Assembly: GCF_964228735.1 (NCBI RefSeq)
Contig: NZ_CAXRBQ010000047.1
Span: 1-17,802 of the forward strand
DNA from: Pontibacterium sp964228735
Lineage (GTDB): Bacteria > Pseudomonadota > Gammaproteobacteria > Pseudomonadales > Balneatricaceae
Direction of reading: 5' to 3'
Length of the DNA: 17,802 nucleotides
Below are positions 1-7,045 of the stretch, piece after piece. Both the position numbers and the translations under genes were made by a program. Each line of letters starts with the position of its first letter. The stretch's first letter is position 1. A model generated the notes under the pieces. The model was not told the DNA's origin. It ran no database searches and worked only from the letters and a program-made list of their open reading frames with translations.

Positions 1-2
1 GG

Positions 3-38
3 CTGCAGCAACTGATGAAACGCGGTGTTATGATGTGA
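3..38 (+). CDS. Possible C-terminal tail of a convergent gene (partial)
   Basis: Frame 3 of the plus strand is open from the window edge and closes with TGA at 36-38, reading LQQLMKRGVMM. The only support is position. The stop is followed two bases later by a long inverted repeat (40-108) of the kind that ends transcription, and putA ends on the other side of it, which suggests convergent genes sharing a terminator. Eleven residues are too few to name a family, and the tail could be chance. Confidence 0.3.
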   Translation: MQQLMKRGVMM

Positions 39-39
39 C

Positions 40-108
40 AAAGCCTGAATCCTTTGTGATTAAAGTGTTTGCTCGCACACTCATTTTACTCACATGGATT
101 CAGGCTTT
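40..108. terminator. Long imperfect hairpin, probable bidirectional terminator downstream of putA
   Basis: The outer arms are a perfect 13-bp inverted repeat: AAAGCCTGAATCC (40-52) and GGATTCAGGCTTT (96-108). Inside it TGTGA (55-59) can pair with TCACA (90-94), and AGTGT (64-68) with ACACT (77-81), leaving an 8-nt apical loop. About 23 bp can therefore pair with small interior loops. On the plus strand the hairpin ends in TTTCTTATTT. On the minus strand only three T residues follow. It sits 70 bp beyond the putA stop, so termination is the simplest reading, although the hairpin is longer than usual. Confidence 0.5.
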
Positions 109-177
109 CTTATTTATCCCAAACTATGGGACAGCAGTGGCCAGAGAGGCGCCTTTTTTGCGTTTGAGGTTTTGGGA

Positions 178-3100
178 TCAGCCTCCTTCCGCATCCATCA
201 ACAGCTGGCGGTTGCCGCCGCAGGCTGTGGTGTTCTGGGTGATGGTTTTTTCCTGTACAAAGCGGTGCAGGTAAAACGGACCACCTGCTTTAGGGCCGGT
301 GCCTGAAAGGTTCATGCCGCCAAACGGTTGAGCACCCACCACCGCGCCGACCTGATCCCGGTTCACGTAGATATTGCCGACCTGGGCCAGCTCTGCGATA
401 CGGTGGATGGTCTGGCTATTGCGGGAGTGGATGCCGAGCGTCAGGCCATAACCGGAGCGATTGATCTCTTCGATCACCTGATCCAGCCGTTCGGCGGGGT
501 AGCGCACAATATGCAGGATCGGGCCGAAGGTCTCTTCGGTCAGTTCGTCCATGGTATGCAAGCGGATAATGGTCGGCGGCACAAAATAACCAGGATCATG
601 CTGCGGGCCGGTATGTAGCTCAAAGATCAAACGTCCCTGAACCCGCGCGAGTTCTATATGGTTGTAAAGCGTATCCATTGCCTCCTGATCGATGATCGGA
701 CCAATATCCACGTCAAAGCGGCGTGGATCTCCGATCTTCAGCTCTTTGGTGGCGCCGATCAGCTTCTCGGTTACGGTGTTGGCAATCTCTTCCTGCAGGT
801 AGAGTACCCGCAGGGCCGAGCAGCGCTGTCCGGCGCTGGCGAATGCAGAACGCAATACGTCTTTAACCACCTGTTCCGGCAGCGACGTGCTGTCGGCGAT
901 CATCGCATTGAGGCCGCCGGTCTCAGCAATCATGGCTGGTAGTGGTGCGCCAAGGCGTTGGGCCAGGGTGGCAAAAATGCCGTTGGCGGTGGCACTGGAT
1001 CCGGTGAAGGCAACGCCTGCCAGGCGGTAGTCTTTTAGCAACAGCTCGCTCTGTTCTGCACCGCTGTATGTGACCAGCTGTAAGACCTCTGGAGGTACGC
1101 CAGCTTCCAGCCAAAGCTCAGTCGCACGCATCGCGATCAGCGAGGTCTTGCTGGACGGTTTGGTTATCACGGCGTTGCCGCACACCAAGGCTGCGGCAAT
1201 CTGGCCGGTGAAGATGGCCAGAGGGAAGTTCCACGGGCTGATACAGAGGAAGATACCCCGGCCTTTGAGCTGTAGTTCATTGCTTTCGCCGGTGACGGAG
1301 ATCAGGGCGTGGCTGGTCAGTTGTTTTTCCGCCTGGGCCGCATAGTAATAGCAGAAATCGACGGCTTCACGGATCTCGTCGATCGCATCACGCAGGGTTT
1401 TGCCCGCTTCGCTCATGCAGAGGTGGATCAGTTCGTCGCGGTTTACTTCCAGCAGTTCGGCATAACGCAGCAGTACTGCGCTGCGTTCCGAGATCGGTGT
1501 GTCCCGCCAGGCGGGCCAGGCGGCGCTGGCATCAGCCAAGGCCCGCTTGATCTGGTCAGGTGCGGCAATATCCAGTGTACCGATCTGTTGTTCGATATCC
1601 TGTGGACTGTACACCGCGACTGATTCCATCCCGGGTTGTTTTTCACCGGAGATGATCGGCATCCCATGCCAAACGTTTTTTCCAAAACGATCCAGCCGGT
1701 TGCGCAGGTCCAGCAGGTCCTGACTGGAACCGTAGTTGAATCCTTGTGAGTTCTTGCGGTTACTGGCGAAAACATCCGCAGGCAATGGGATGCGGGGATT
1801 GCGCAATGCGCTGGTCTGGTGGAGGCGTTCCAGTGGGCTTTTTAACAACGTGCTGACCGGTATATCCCGATTGCTCGCCTTGAACACAAAGGAGCTGTTG
1901 GCACCGTTTTCCAGCAGCCGTCGAATCAGGTAGGGCAGCAGTTCGCGGTGGTCACCGACCGGTGCATAGATGCGGCAGGGGCGTTGTTGCTCGCGGCAGA
2001 TCTGTTGGTATAAACCGTCGCCCATACCATGTAGGCGCTGAAAGTTGATCGGTTTGTTGCTAGGAATCTCAAGCAGCTGCGCTACGGTAAGTGCATTGTG
2101 GGTGGCGAACTCCGGTATCAGAGCGTGGCACTGCTCCGACAATAAAAAGCGGGCACACACCAAGTAGGCGATATCGGTGCTGGCTTTGAGGGTGTAGACC
2201 GGGTAGTCCTTCAGCCCGAGCTGCTGGGCCTGTTTGATCTCCGTATCCCAGTACGCACCTTTAACCAGGCGCACCGGGATAGGGGTGTCCAGTTTACGTC
2301 CCAGATGCTCGAGCCAGCCCAAGGTGGGCAGTGCGCGCTTGCCGTAGGCCTGAACAGCAATCCCCAGTTTGCCCCAGCCGCTGGCCAGCTCGGTGCGCAG
2401 CAGTTCTTTAAAGAGGTTAAGGCTCAGTTCCAAGCGGTCTGCTTCTTCTGCATCCAGAGTGATGCCGACGTCGGCGGTGCGGGCGGCGACAATTAGTTGT
2501 AGCAGGCGGTCGGTCAGCTCCTGATACACCCGGCGGTTTTTGAGGTTCTCAAAACGTGGATGCAGAGCCGAAAGTTTGATCGATATGGTGGTGTCGGCGG
2601 CGTCTTTACGCTGCCCTACGGTTTCAATCGCATTGAGGTAGGCGGCGAAGTAGTGCTCTACGTCGTTCTCGCTGACAGCGTCTTCGCCCAGCATATCAAA
2701 GGAGAACTGGTTCAGGTTCTGGTCGTAGTCATAGCGGCGGTCACAGGCTTCTTTGATGGTCTCGGCAAAAACGAAATTCTCGCCCAGCGAACGCATGATG
2801 GTTTTCATCGCCTTCAGCATCGCCGGGCGTCCGAGTCGGCGCCGCACCGAAGCGTAGAGGCCTGTCGGATCGCTGTCCTGAGCAACCAAACGCTGGCCAA
2901 GGGCGATACCCCAGATCGAGGTATTAAGCAGGGTGCTTTCGTTGCTGGTGAGTGCTTGCTCCCAGTCGGCGGAGTCCAGTTTATCTTCCACCAGGGCATA
3001 GGCGGTTTCAGCATCGGGAATACGCAACAGGGCTTCAGCCATCGACATCAGGGCTAGCCCCTCGTCGGAGTTGAGGCGGAACTGACTGAGCAGTTGGTGC

Positions 3101-3309
3101 AGGTCGAAACGGGCGCTGGGTGTTTCACGCAGGGTTTGCAACCACTGTGCCGCAAGGGGGGCGGCATTGGGCGTGTCAGGCACCAGTTGCTGCAGCTCCG
3201 AGACCATCAGTTTTTCGTCGGCGGTGTAGTAGTCACACACTTCCTGCCAGAGACTTTGCAGATCTTCCTGATGAAATTCAGGACTGAAGTAATGAAAGAG
3301 CGGATGCAT
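178..3309 (-). CDS. putA: Bifunctional proline dehydrogenase / L-glutamate gamma-semialdehyde dehydrogenase PutA
   Basis: PutA oxidises proline to pyrroline-5-carboxylate with FAD and then the semialdehyde to glutamate with NAD, feeding electrons to quinone at the membrane. The protein is 1043 residues. The first half carries the proline dehydrogenase barrel, with RLVKGAYWD around K350, FATHNALTVA, FQRLHGMGD and the paired arginines of YLIRRLLENGANSSF. The second half is an aldehyde dehydrogenase with ISPWNFPLAIFTGQ, AETGG (general base E796) and GQRCSALR (nucleophile C830). It is shorter than E. coli PutA (about 1320) and starts directly in the alpha-helical part. The ribbon-helix-helix DNA-binding domain is absent, so it cannot repress its own gene in the E. 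coli manner. The start is ATG 3309 behind a weak GGCGGTGA. Downstream is the hairpin at 40-108. Confidence 0.95.
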   Translation of the reverse strand: MHPLFHYFSPEFHQEDLQSLWQEVCDYYTADEKLMVSELQQLVPDTPNAAPLAAQWLQTLRETPSARFDLHQLLSQFRLNSDEGLALMSMAEALLRIPDAETAYALVEDKLDSADWEQALTSNESTLLNTSIWGIALGQRLVAQDSDPTGLYASVRRRLGRPAMLKAMKTIMRSLGENFVFAETIKEACDRRYDYDQNLNQFSFDMLGEDAVSENDVEHYFAAYLNAIETVGQRKDAADTTISIKLSALHPRFENLKNRRVYQELTDRLLQLIVAARTADVGITLDAEEADRLELSLNLFKELLRTELASGWGKLGIAVQAYGKRALPTLGWLEHLGRKLDTPIPVRLVKGAYWDTEIKQAQQLGLKDYPVYTLKASTDIAYLVCARFLLSEQCHALIPEFATHNALTVAQLLEIPSNKPINFQRLHGMGDGLYQQICREQQRPCRIYAPVGDHRELLPYLIRRLLENGANSSFVFKASNRDIPVSTLLKSPLERLHQTSALRNPRIPLPADVFASNRKNSQGFNYGSSQDLLDLRNRLDRFGKNVWHGMPIISGEKQPGMESVAVYSPQDIEQQIGTLDIAAPDQIKRALADASAAWPAWRDTPISERSAVLLRYAELLEVNRDELIHLCMSEAGKTLRDAIDEIREAVDFCYYYAAQAEKQLTSHALISVTGESNELQLKGRGIFLCISPWNFPLAIFTGQIAAALVCGNAVITKPSSKTSLIAMRATELWLEAGVPPEVLQLVTYSGAEQSELLLKDYRLAGVAFTGSSATANGIFATLAQRLGAPLPAMIAETGGLNAMIADSTSLPEQVVKDVLRSAFASAGQRCSALRVLYLQEEIANTVTEKLIGATKELKIGDPRRFDVDIGPIIDQEAMDTLYNHIELARVQGRLIFELHTGPQHDPGYFVPPTIIRLHTMDELTEETFGPILHIVRYPAERLDQVIEEINRSGYGLTLGIHSRNSQTIHRIAELAQVGNIYVNRDQVGAVVGAQPFGGMNLSGTGPKAGGPFYLHRFVQEKTITQNTTACGGNRQLLMDAEGG

Positions 3310-3327
3310 AGGTCACCGCCTTTAGGT

Positions 3328-3350
3328 CCGTAAATGCCCGTGAATGTCCG
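3328..3350. repeat. Tandem 10-bp repeat upstream of putA
   Basis: CCGTAAATGC (3328-3337) is followed at once by CCGTGAATGT (3338-3347) and a further CCG. The 10-bp period equals about one helical turn, so a protein could bind both copies on one DNA face. The repeat lies 19-41 bp upstream of the putA start codon, in its leader or promoter. Because PutA here lacks a DNA-binding domain, a separate regulator is expected. The function is inferred only from position. Confidence 0.4.
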
Positions 3351-3409
3351 CTCCAGTGTAGAACATGGCGGATTCAGATGCACAGGGTGAAATTGCGTCG
3401 GAGAGGGGG

Positions 3410-3445
3410 AAACGCCCCGCTAAGGGGAAGGGAGCAGGGCGTTTT
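3410..3445 (-). terminator. Intrinsic terminator of the thiolase gene
   Basis: Read on the minus strand, AAACGCCCTGCT pairs with AGCGGGGCGTTT (12 bp including one G-U) around an 11-nt loop and is followed by TTTCCCCC. It begins 13 bp after the thiolase stop codon. On the plus strand the same hairpin ends in GTTTT, so it may act weakly in both directions. Confidence 0.7.
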
Positions 3446-3457
3446 CAGGAGGCGTGC

Positions 3458-4642
3458 TTAGACGCGTTCGAACAGTGCCGCGATACCCTGACCGCCACCG
3501 ATACACATGGTGACAACAGCGTAGCGACCTTCGGTGCGTTGCAGTTCGTACAGTGCTTTAACGGTGATGATGGCGCCGGTTGCACCGATTGGGTGACCCA
3601 GAGAGATGCCGGAACCGTTTACGTTTACTTTATCCATTGGCAGTTCCAGGTCACGGCATACTGCCAGGGCCTGTGCGGCGAAGGCTTCATTCACTTCCCA
3701 GACATCGATATCAGCAACGGACAGGCCCGCTTTATCCAACAGTTTGCGTACCGCGGGTACCGGGCCGATACCCATGTACTTCGGTTCTACGCCGGCAAAG
3801 CTGTACGCTGCCAGTTTTGCCATCGGTTGCAGACCTTTGGCTTCAGCAACATCAGCAGCCATCAGGGTAACCGCGGCAGCTGCATCGTTAAGACCGGAGG
3901 CGTTACCTGCAGTGACAGAACCATCTTTTTTGAATGCCGGACGCATCTTAGCCACATCGTCCATGGTCAGACCGTGACGGGTGTGTTCGTCCGTATCGAA
4001 GATGACAGTCTTTTTGCGGGTGGCAATTTCAATTGGCAGGATCTGGTCTTTGAAACGACCTTCGTTGATCGCTGCTTCCGCGCGGTTGTGGCTCATTACC
4101 GCCAGTGCATCCTGGTCTTCGCGGCTGATGTTCCACTTCTCAGCGATGTTTTCTGCGGTGATACCCATGTGGGTGTTGTCGAAAGGACAGGTCAGGGCGC
4201 CCACCATAGCATCTACAATCTGACCATCACCCATACGCTGACCGAATCGGCCGGAAGGCAGCCAGTACTGGGAACGGCTCATCACTTCTGCACCACCGGC
4301 AACAGCGGCATCGCACTGCTCGGTTTCGATCTGCTGTGCTGCGGTGATGATTGCCTGCAGGCCACTACCACATAGACGGTTAACCGTTACGGCAGGGGTC
4401 TCGTTTGGCAGTCCACCGTTTACCGCGGCTGCACGGCTCAGGTACATGTCCTGACGCTCGGTGTGAATCACGTTACCGAATACGGCATGGCCATACGCTT
4501 CAGGCTCTGCACCGGAGCGTTTTACCGCTTCTTCTACACAGGCTGCTGCCAGTTCGCCCGGCGTCTTGCTCTTCAGGCTGCCACCAAATCCACCAATTGC
4601 TGTACGTACACCACTCAGTACGACGATCTCTCGATTGCTCAT
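3458..4642 (-). CDS. bktB: Acetyl-CoA C-acyltransferase (beta-ketothiolase, BktB type)
   Basis: This thiolase joins or cleaves beta-ketoacyl-CoA, as in acetoacetyl-CoA formation or the last step of beta-oxidation and related catabolism. The protein is 394 residues, the usual family length. The acylated cysteine is C91 in VNRLCGSGLQAI. H350 is in GSGISLGHPIGATG and the second cysteine C380 is in TMCIGGGQG, so the active site is complete. The overall sequence closely follows Cupriavidus BktB (GVRTAIGGFGGSLK, RDMYL-like and DTDEHxRH motifs). I chose ATG 4642 because AAGGA lies six bases upstream and the protein then starts MSNREIVVLSG like its homologues; an in-frame ATG at 4690 adds 16 residues without family similarity. 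It is monocistronic, with its own terminator. The exact physiological substrate cannot be read from sequence. Confidence 0.93.
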   Translation of the reverse strand: MSNREIVVLSGVRTAIGGFGGSLKSKTPGELAAACVEEAVKRSGAEPEAYGHAVFGNVIHTERQDMYLSRAAAVNGGLPNETPAVTVNRLCGSGLQAIITAAQQIETEQCDAAVAGGAEVMSRSQYWLPSGRFGQRMGDGQIVDAMVGALTCPFDNTHMGITAENIAEKWNISREDQDALAVMSHNRAEAAINEGRFKDQILPIEIATRKKTVIFDTDEHTRHGLTMDDVAKMRPAFKKDGSVTAGNASGLNDAAAAVTLMAADVAEAKGLQPMAKLAAYSFAGVEPKYMGIGPVPAVRKLLDKAGLSVADIDVWEVNEAFAAQALAVCRDLELPMDKVNVNGSGISLGHPIGATGAIITVKALYELQRTEGRYAVVTMCIGGGQGIAALFERV

Positions 4643-4833
4643 GCTGCATCCTTCATCTGTTCTAGTTATAAATATCCACCAGCTGTGCACTTCCCTGGAT
4701 GGTTTTCCCAGTCGTGAGAACTTCTTACTCTATCATCGCTTTATGACAGGTCGGGGGGCGTGAGAGCTATCAATTGGTCGAAATTAGATCGATTTCCTTG
4801 CATAAACTGCCATCGCTGCTGCAATACCCGGTT

Positions 4834-4862
4834 ATGACAATGCCATGCTAAAACGGTATATT
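4834..4862 (+). promoter_or_regulatory. Sigma70 promoter for the M23 peptidase-bactofilin genes
   Basis: A -35 box ATGACA (4834-4839) and a -10 box TATATT (4857-4862) are separated by 17 bp, each matching five of six consensus bases. The start of transcription would fall near 4869, giving a leader of about 32 nt before the TTG start at 4901. The thiolase gene runs the opposite way, so this is the divergent spacer. Confidence 0.6.
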
Positions 4863-4900
4863 TGGCTCTGCTTTTGTAGTGGTATTAGGTTGGTGGAAAC

Positions 4901-5893
4901 TTGAAAAACCGGATGGTTGTGACTCTGACAACGGTACACGGGTCACGGCAGTACTCTCTGAATCAGTTGACGCGGTACGGCATTATTCTGTTTGTTGTGT
5001 TGGCGGCCGTCAGTTTTTTTGTTGCGACGCCGCTACTGTGGAAAACCAACGATGATCTGGAAGAGCTGGCCAGCGACCATGAACAGCTGTCCCAGGATTA
5101 CGAGATGATGCTGGGTTCACAGCAGCTGTATAAATCCGAGATGGATCAGCTCTCCTCAACGTTGCACACGTTGATGGATGAAAAAGCCCAGCTGGAAGCT
5201 GAGAACAGTCGTATTGGTGCCCTGAACCAGTCGCTGGATCAATCGCTATACGGGTTGGAAAGCCTGCTGGGTTTGCCAGTTTCTGAGAACATGACTGAGG
5301 AGCGGGCGGAAGAACTAAAAGTGATGGCCAGCAAGCGCCTTTACTTCCTGCATATGATTCCCAACGGGATGCCGATTTTAAGTCCGCGGGTAACCGCCCG
5401 CTTCGGACCACGTATACATCCTGTATTGAAAAAACGTCATATTCACCATGGTATCGATTTTAAGGCGAGTATCGGTACACCGGTTTATGCTACAGCTGAT
5501 GCGGTCGTAGAATATGCCGGATACCATAAGCAGAGCGGTTACGGTAAGTTAATCATTCTGCTGCATAACTTTGGATTCAAAACGTACTACGGGCACTTGA
5601 ATGCGGTTAAGGTTAAAAACCGTGAATTTGTGCGTAAAGGGCAGTTGATCGGCTACAGCGGAAACACCGGTATTTCTACCGGACCTCACCTGCATTATGA
5701 GGTGCGGCACCTGTTTACCCCGCTGGACCCGGATCCGTTCCTTGCTTGGAGTATGTCGGATTTTGATTCACTCTTCAGTAAAGTTAAGGATGTGAAATGG
5801 GCCTCATTACAAGAAATGTATCCTCTGAATCAAAGCAGGGTCGGGCAGGAACAACCATCGTCGCAGAAGGAAATAAGTTCAGCGGCGAAATGA
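4901..5893 (+). CDS. Membrane-anchored M23 family metallopeptidase
   Basis: This is a probable peptidoglycan DD-endopeptidase acting in the periplasm. After a short cytoplasmic N-terminus there is one membrane segment (about residues 27-47). A charged, heptad-like coiled coil follows (about 50-125), then a LytM/M23 domain (about 160-280). The zinc ligands H182 and D186 (HHGIDF) and H265 (HLHYE), with H232 (YYGHL) and H263, are all present, so it looks active rather than an EnvC-like activator. The start is TTG 4901, supported by GGTGG upstream; the next ATG (4913) has no ribosome site. The last 97 bp also encode the start of the bactofilin gene in another frame. Peptidase-bactofilin pairs are a recurrent arrangement in which the bactofilin scaffold positions the hydrolase; joint action here is inferred. 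Confidence 0.9.
   Translation: MKNRMVVTLTTVHGSRQYSLNQLTRYGIILFVVLAAVSFFVATPLLWKTNDDLEELASDHEQLSQDYEMMLGSQQLYKSEMDQLSSTLHTLMDEKAQLEAENSRIGALNQSLDQSLYGLESLLGLPVSENMTEERAEELKVMASKRLYFLHMIPNGMPILSPRVTARFGPRIHPVLKKRHIHHGIDFKASIGTPVYATADAVVEYAGYHKQSGYGKLIILLHNFGFKTYYGHLNAVKVKNREFVRKGQLIGYSGNTGISTGPHLHYEVRHLFTPLDPDPFLAWSMSDFDSLFSKVKDVKWASLQEMYPLNQSRVGQEQPSSQKEISSAAK
5786..5790 (+). promoter_or_regulatory. Ribosome binding site of the bactofilin gene, inside the peptidase gene
   Basis: AAGGA is placed six bases before ATG 5797. It supports the upstream start, which produces a 97-bp overlap with the M23 peptidase gene. The alternative in-frame ATG at 5890 overlaps the peptidase stop as ATGA but would cut off the first strand of the bactofilin fold. 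Confidence 0.6.
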
Positions 5894-6234
5894 AGGTTGT
5901 GGGCAAGATGCATATCGACGGCATGTTCGACGGTACCATCAACTCACTGGACAATATCTCTGTGGGTAAGTCCGGACATGTGCGTGGTTTGATCAAAGCG
6001 CGCCATATCAATGTCAGTGGTTTGCTCGAAGGCGATGTGATCTGTGACGAGCTGCACATTGAAGCTGAGGGGCAGGTGCGGGCGACGGTGACCAGCAAGC
6101 AGATGTCGATCAGTCCCAAAGGTAACTTCGTGGGAGAACGCAAGAACTGGGAGCAGGCCGCGGTAGACAAAGCTCTGGAATCGCTGCCGGTTATCGAAGC
6201 GATTGAAGGCTCGGTAGAGAAAGTAGCGGAATAA
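5797..6234 (+). CDS. Bactofilin (polymer-forming cytoskeletal protein)
   Basis: Bactofilins self-assemble without nucleotide into filaments that attach to the inner face of the membrane and organise cell-wall enzymes. The protein is 145 residues with the typical layout. A short disordered head (1-18) leads to a right-handed beta-helix (about 19-115), visible as repeating hydrophobic-glycine patterns such as GTTIVAEGNKFSGEMKVVGK, HIDGMFDGTI and ISVGKSGHVRGLIKA. A charged C-terminal tail ends in EKVAE. The start ATG 5797 has a good AAGGA site and keeps the first helix rung (residues 19-31); M32 (5890) would lose it. The gene overlaps the M23 peptidase by 97 bp in a different frame and is likely co-transcribed and co-translated with it. 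The next gene begins 22 bp after the stop. Confidence 0.9.
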   Translation: MGLITRNVSSESKQGRAGTTIVAEGNKFSGEMKVVGKMHIDGMFDGTINSLDNISVGKSGHVRGLIKARHINVSGLLEGDVICDELHIEAEGQVRATVTSKQMSISPKGNFVGERKNWEQAAVDKALESLPVIEAIEGSVEKVAE

Positions 6235-6255
6235 GAAAAAGGTTAATCTGGAAAT

Positions 6256-7023
6256 ATGTGTGAACTGCTTGGCATGAGTGCCAATGTTCCAACCGATATT
6301 TGTTTTAGCTTCAGTGGTCTGATGCAGCGTGGTGGTGGCACCGGTCCACACCGGGATGGCTGGGGTATCGCATTCTACGAAGGAAAAGGCGTGCGTAGCT
6401 TCCACGATCCAGCGCCGAGTGTGGATTCTGAGATTGCATTGCTGATCAAGAACCATCCGATCAAGAGTAACGTGGTGATCAGCCATATTCGCCAGGCCAA
6501 CGTGGGTGAAGTTAATCTGGCAAACACTCACCCGTTCACGCGGGAGTTATGGGGTTATGTCTGGACCTTTGCTCACAATGGGCAATTAGACAAGGCGCTG
6601 TTCGACATGCCACTGACACACTATCAACCGGTGGGTACCACCGACAGTGAATATGCGTTTTGCTGGTTGCTGGGTCAGATCCGCGAGAAATTCCCGCAGC
6701 GTCCGGATGATGTCGCTGAACTGCAGGATTTTATCCGCACTTGTTGCGACCAGCTGCGCAAGCTTGGTGTGTACAACATGCTGCTGACAGAGTCCACCTG
6801 GCTGTTTGCCTACTGTACCACCAAGCTGACCTGGATCACCCGCAGGGCACCGTTTGGCGAAGCGTCGCTCAAAGATTGTGAGCTGATGGTAGATTTCTAC
6901 AAAGAGACCACGCCAAACGATATTGTGACCGTGATAGCGACGGATCCGCTGACCGATAACGAGCAGTGGCAGAAGCTGGAAGCAGGTGAGATGATCACCT
7001 TTGCTGACGGATTACCGGTCTGA
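6256..7023 (+). CDS. yafJ: Class II glutamine amidotransferase, YafJ family
   Basis: This Ntn-hydrolase-type glutaminase is 255 residues. The start MCELLGMSANVPTD puts the catalytic cysteine at position 2, exposed after methionine removal. GPHRDGWGIAFYEG, HIRQAN, NTHPFTRELWG and FAHNGQL are the usual glutamine-binding segments of class II amidotransferases, and the whole sequence follows E. coli YafJ (WITRRAPFG, TTPNDIVTVIAT near the end). No synthase domain is attached, so the acceptor of the ammonia is unknown, as for E. coli YafJ. The start at ATG 6256 is fixed by the catalytic Cys2. It is 22 bp after the bactofilin and 22 bp before the acyl-CoA ligase, which suggests one transcript without implying a shared pathway. 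Confidence 0.92.
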   Translation: MCELLGMSANVPTDICFSFSGLMQRGGGTGPHRDGWGIAFYEGKGVRSFHDPAPSVDSEIALLIKNHPIKSNVVISHIRQANVGEVNLANTHPFTRELWGYVWTFAHNGQLDKALFDMPLTHYQPVGTTDSEYAFCWLLGQIREKFPQRPDDVAELQDFIRTCCDQLRKLGVYNMLLTESTWLFAYCTTKLTWITRRAPFGEASLKDCELMVDFYKETTPNDIVTVIATDPLTDNEQWQKLEAGEMITFADGLPV

Positions 7024-7045
7024 TAGACCGTACTCGGAGAGAGAA

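Noticed and set aside
148..159. GGCGCC followed by six T residues as a plus-strand terminator
   Set aside because: Only a 3-bp stem (GGC 139-141 with GCC 151-153) can form, so the T-run alone is not convincing.
35..306. Two short plus-strand frames over the putA 3' end
   Set aside because: They cross the hairpin and are antisense to putA codons; there is no ribosome site or known domain.
3365..4375. 336-residue open frame on the plus strand
   Set aside because: It is antisense to the thiolase gene, is rich in Cys and His in an unnatural way, has no ribosome site and shows no recognisable domain.
5944..6531. 195-residue minus-strand frame across bactofilin and yafJ
   Set aside because: It is a shadow of two well-supported genes, with no family similarity.
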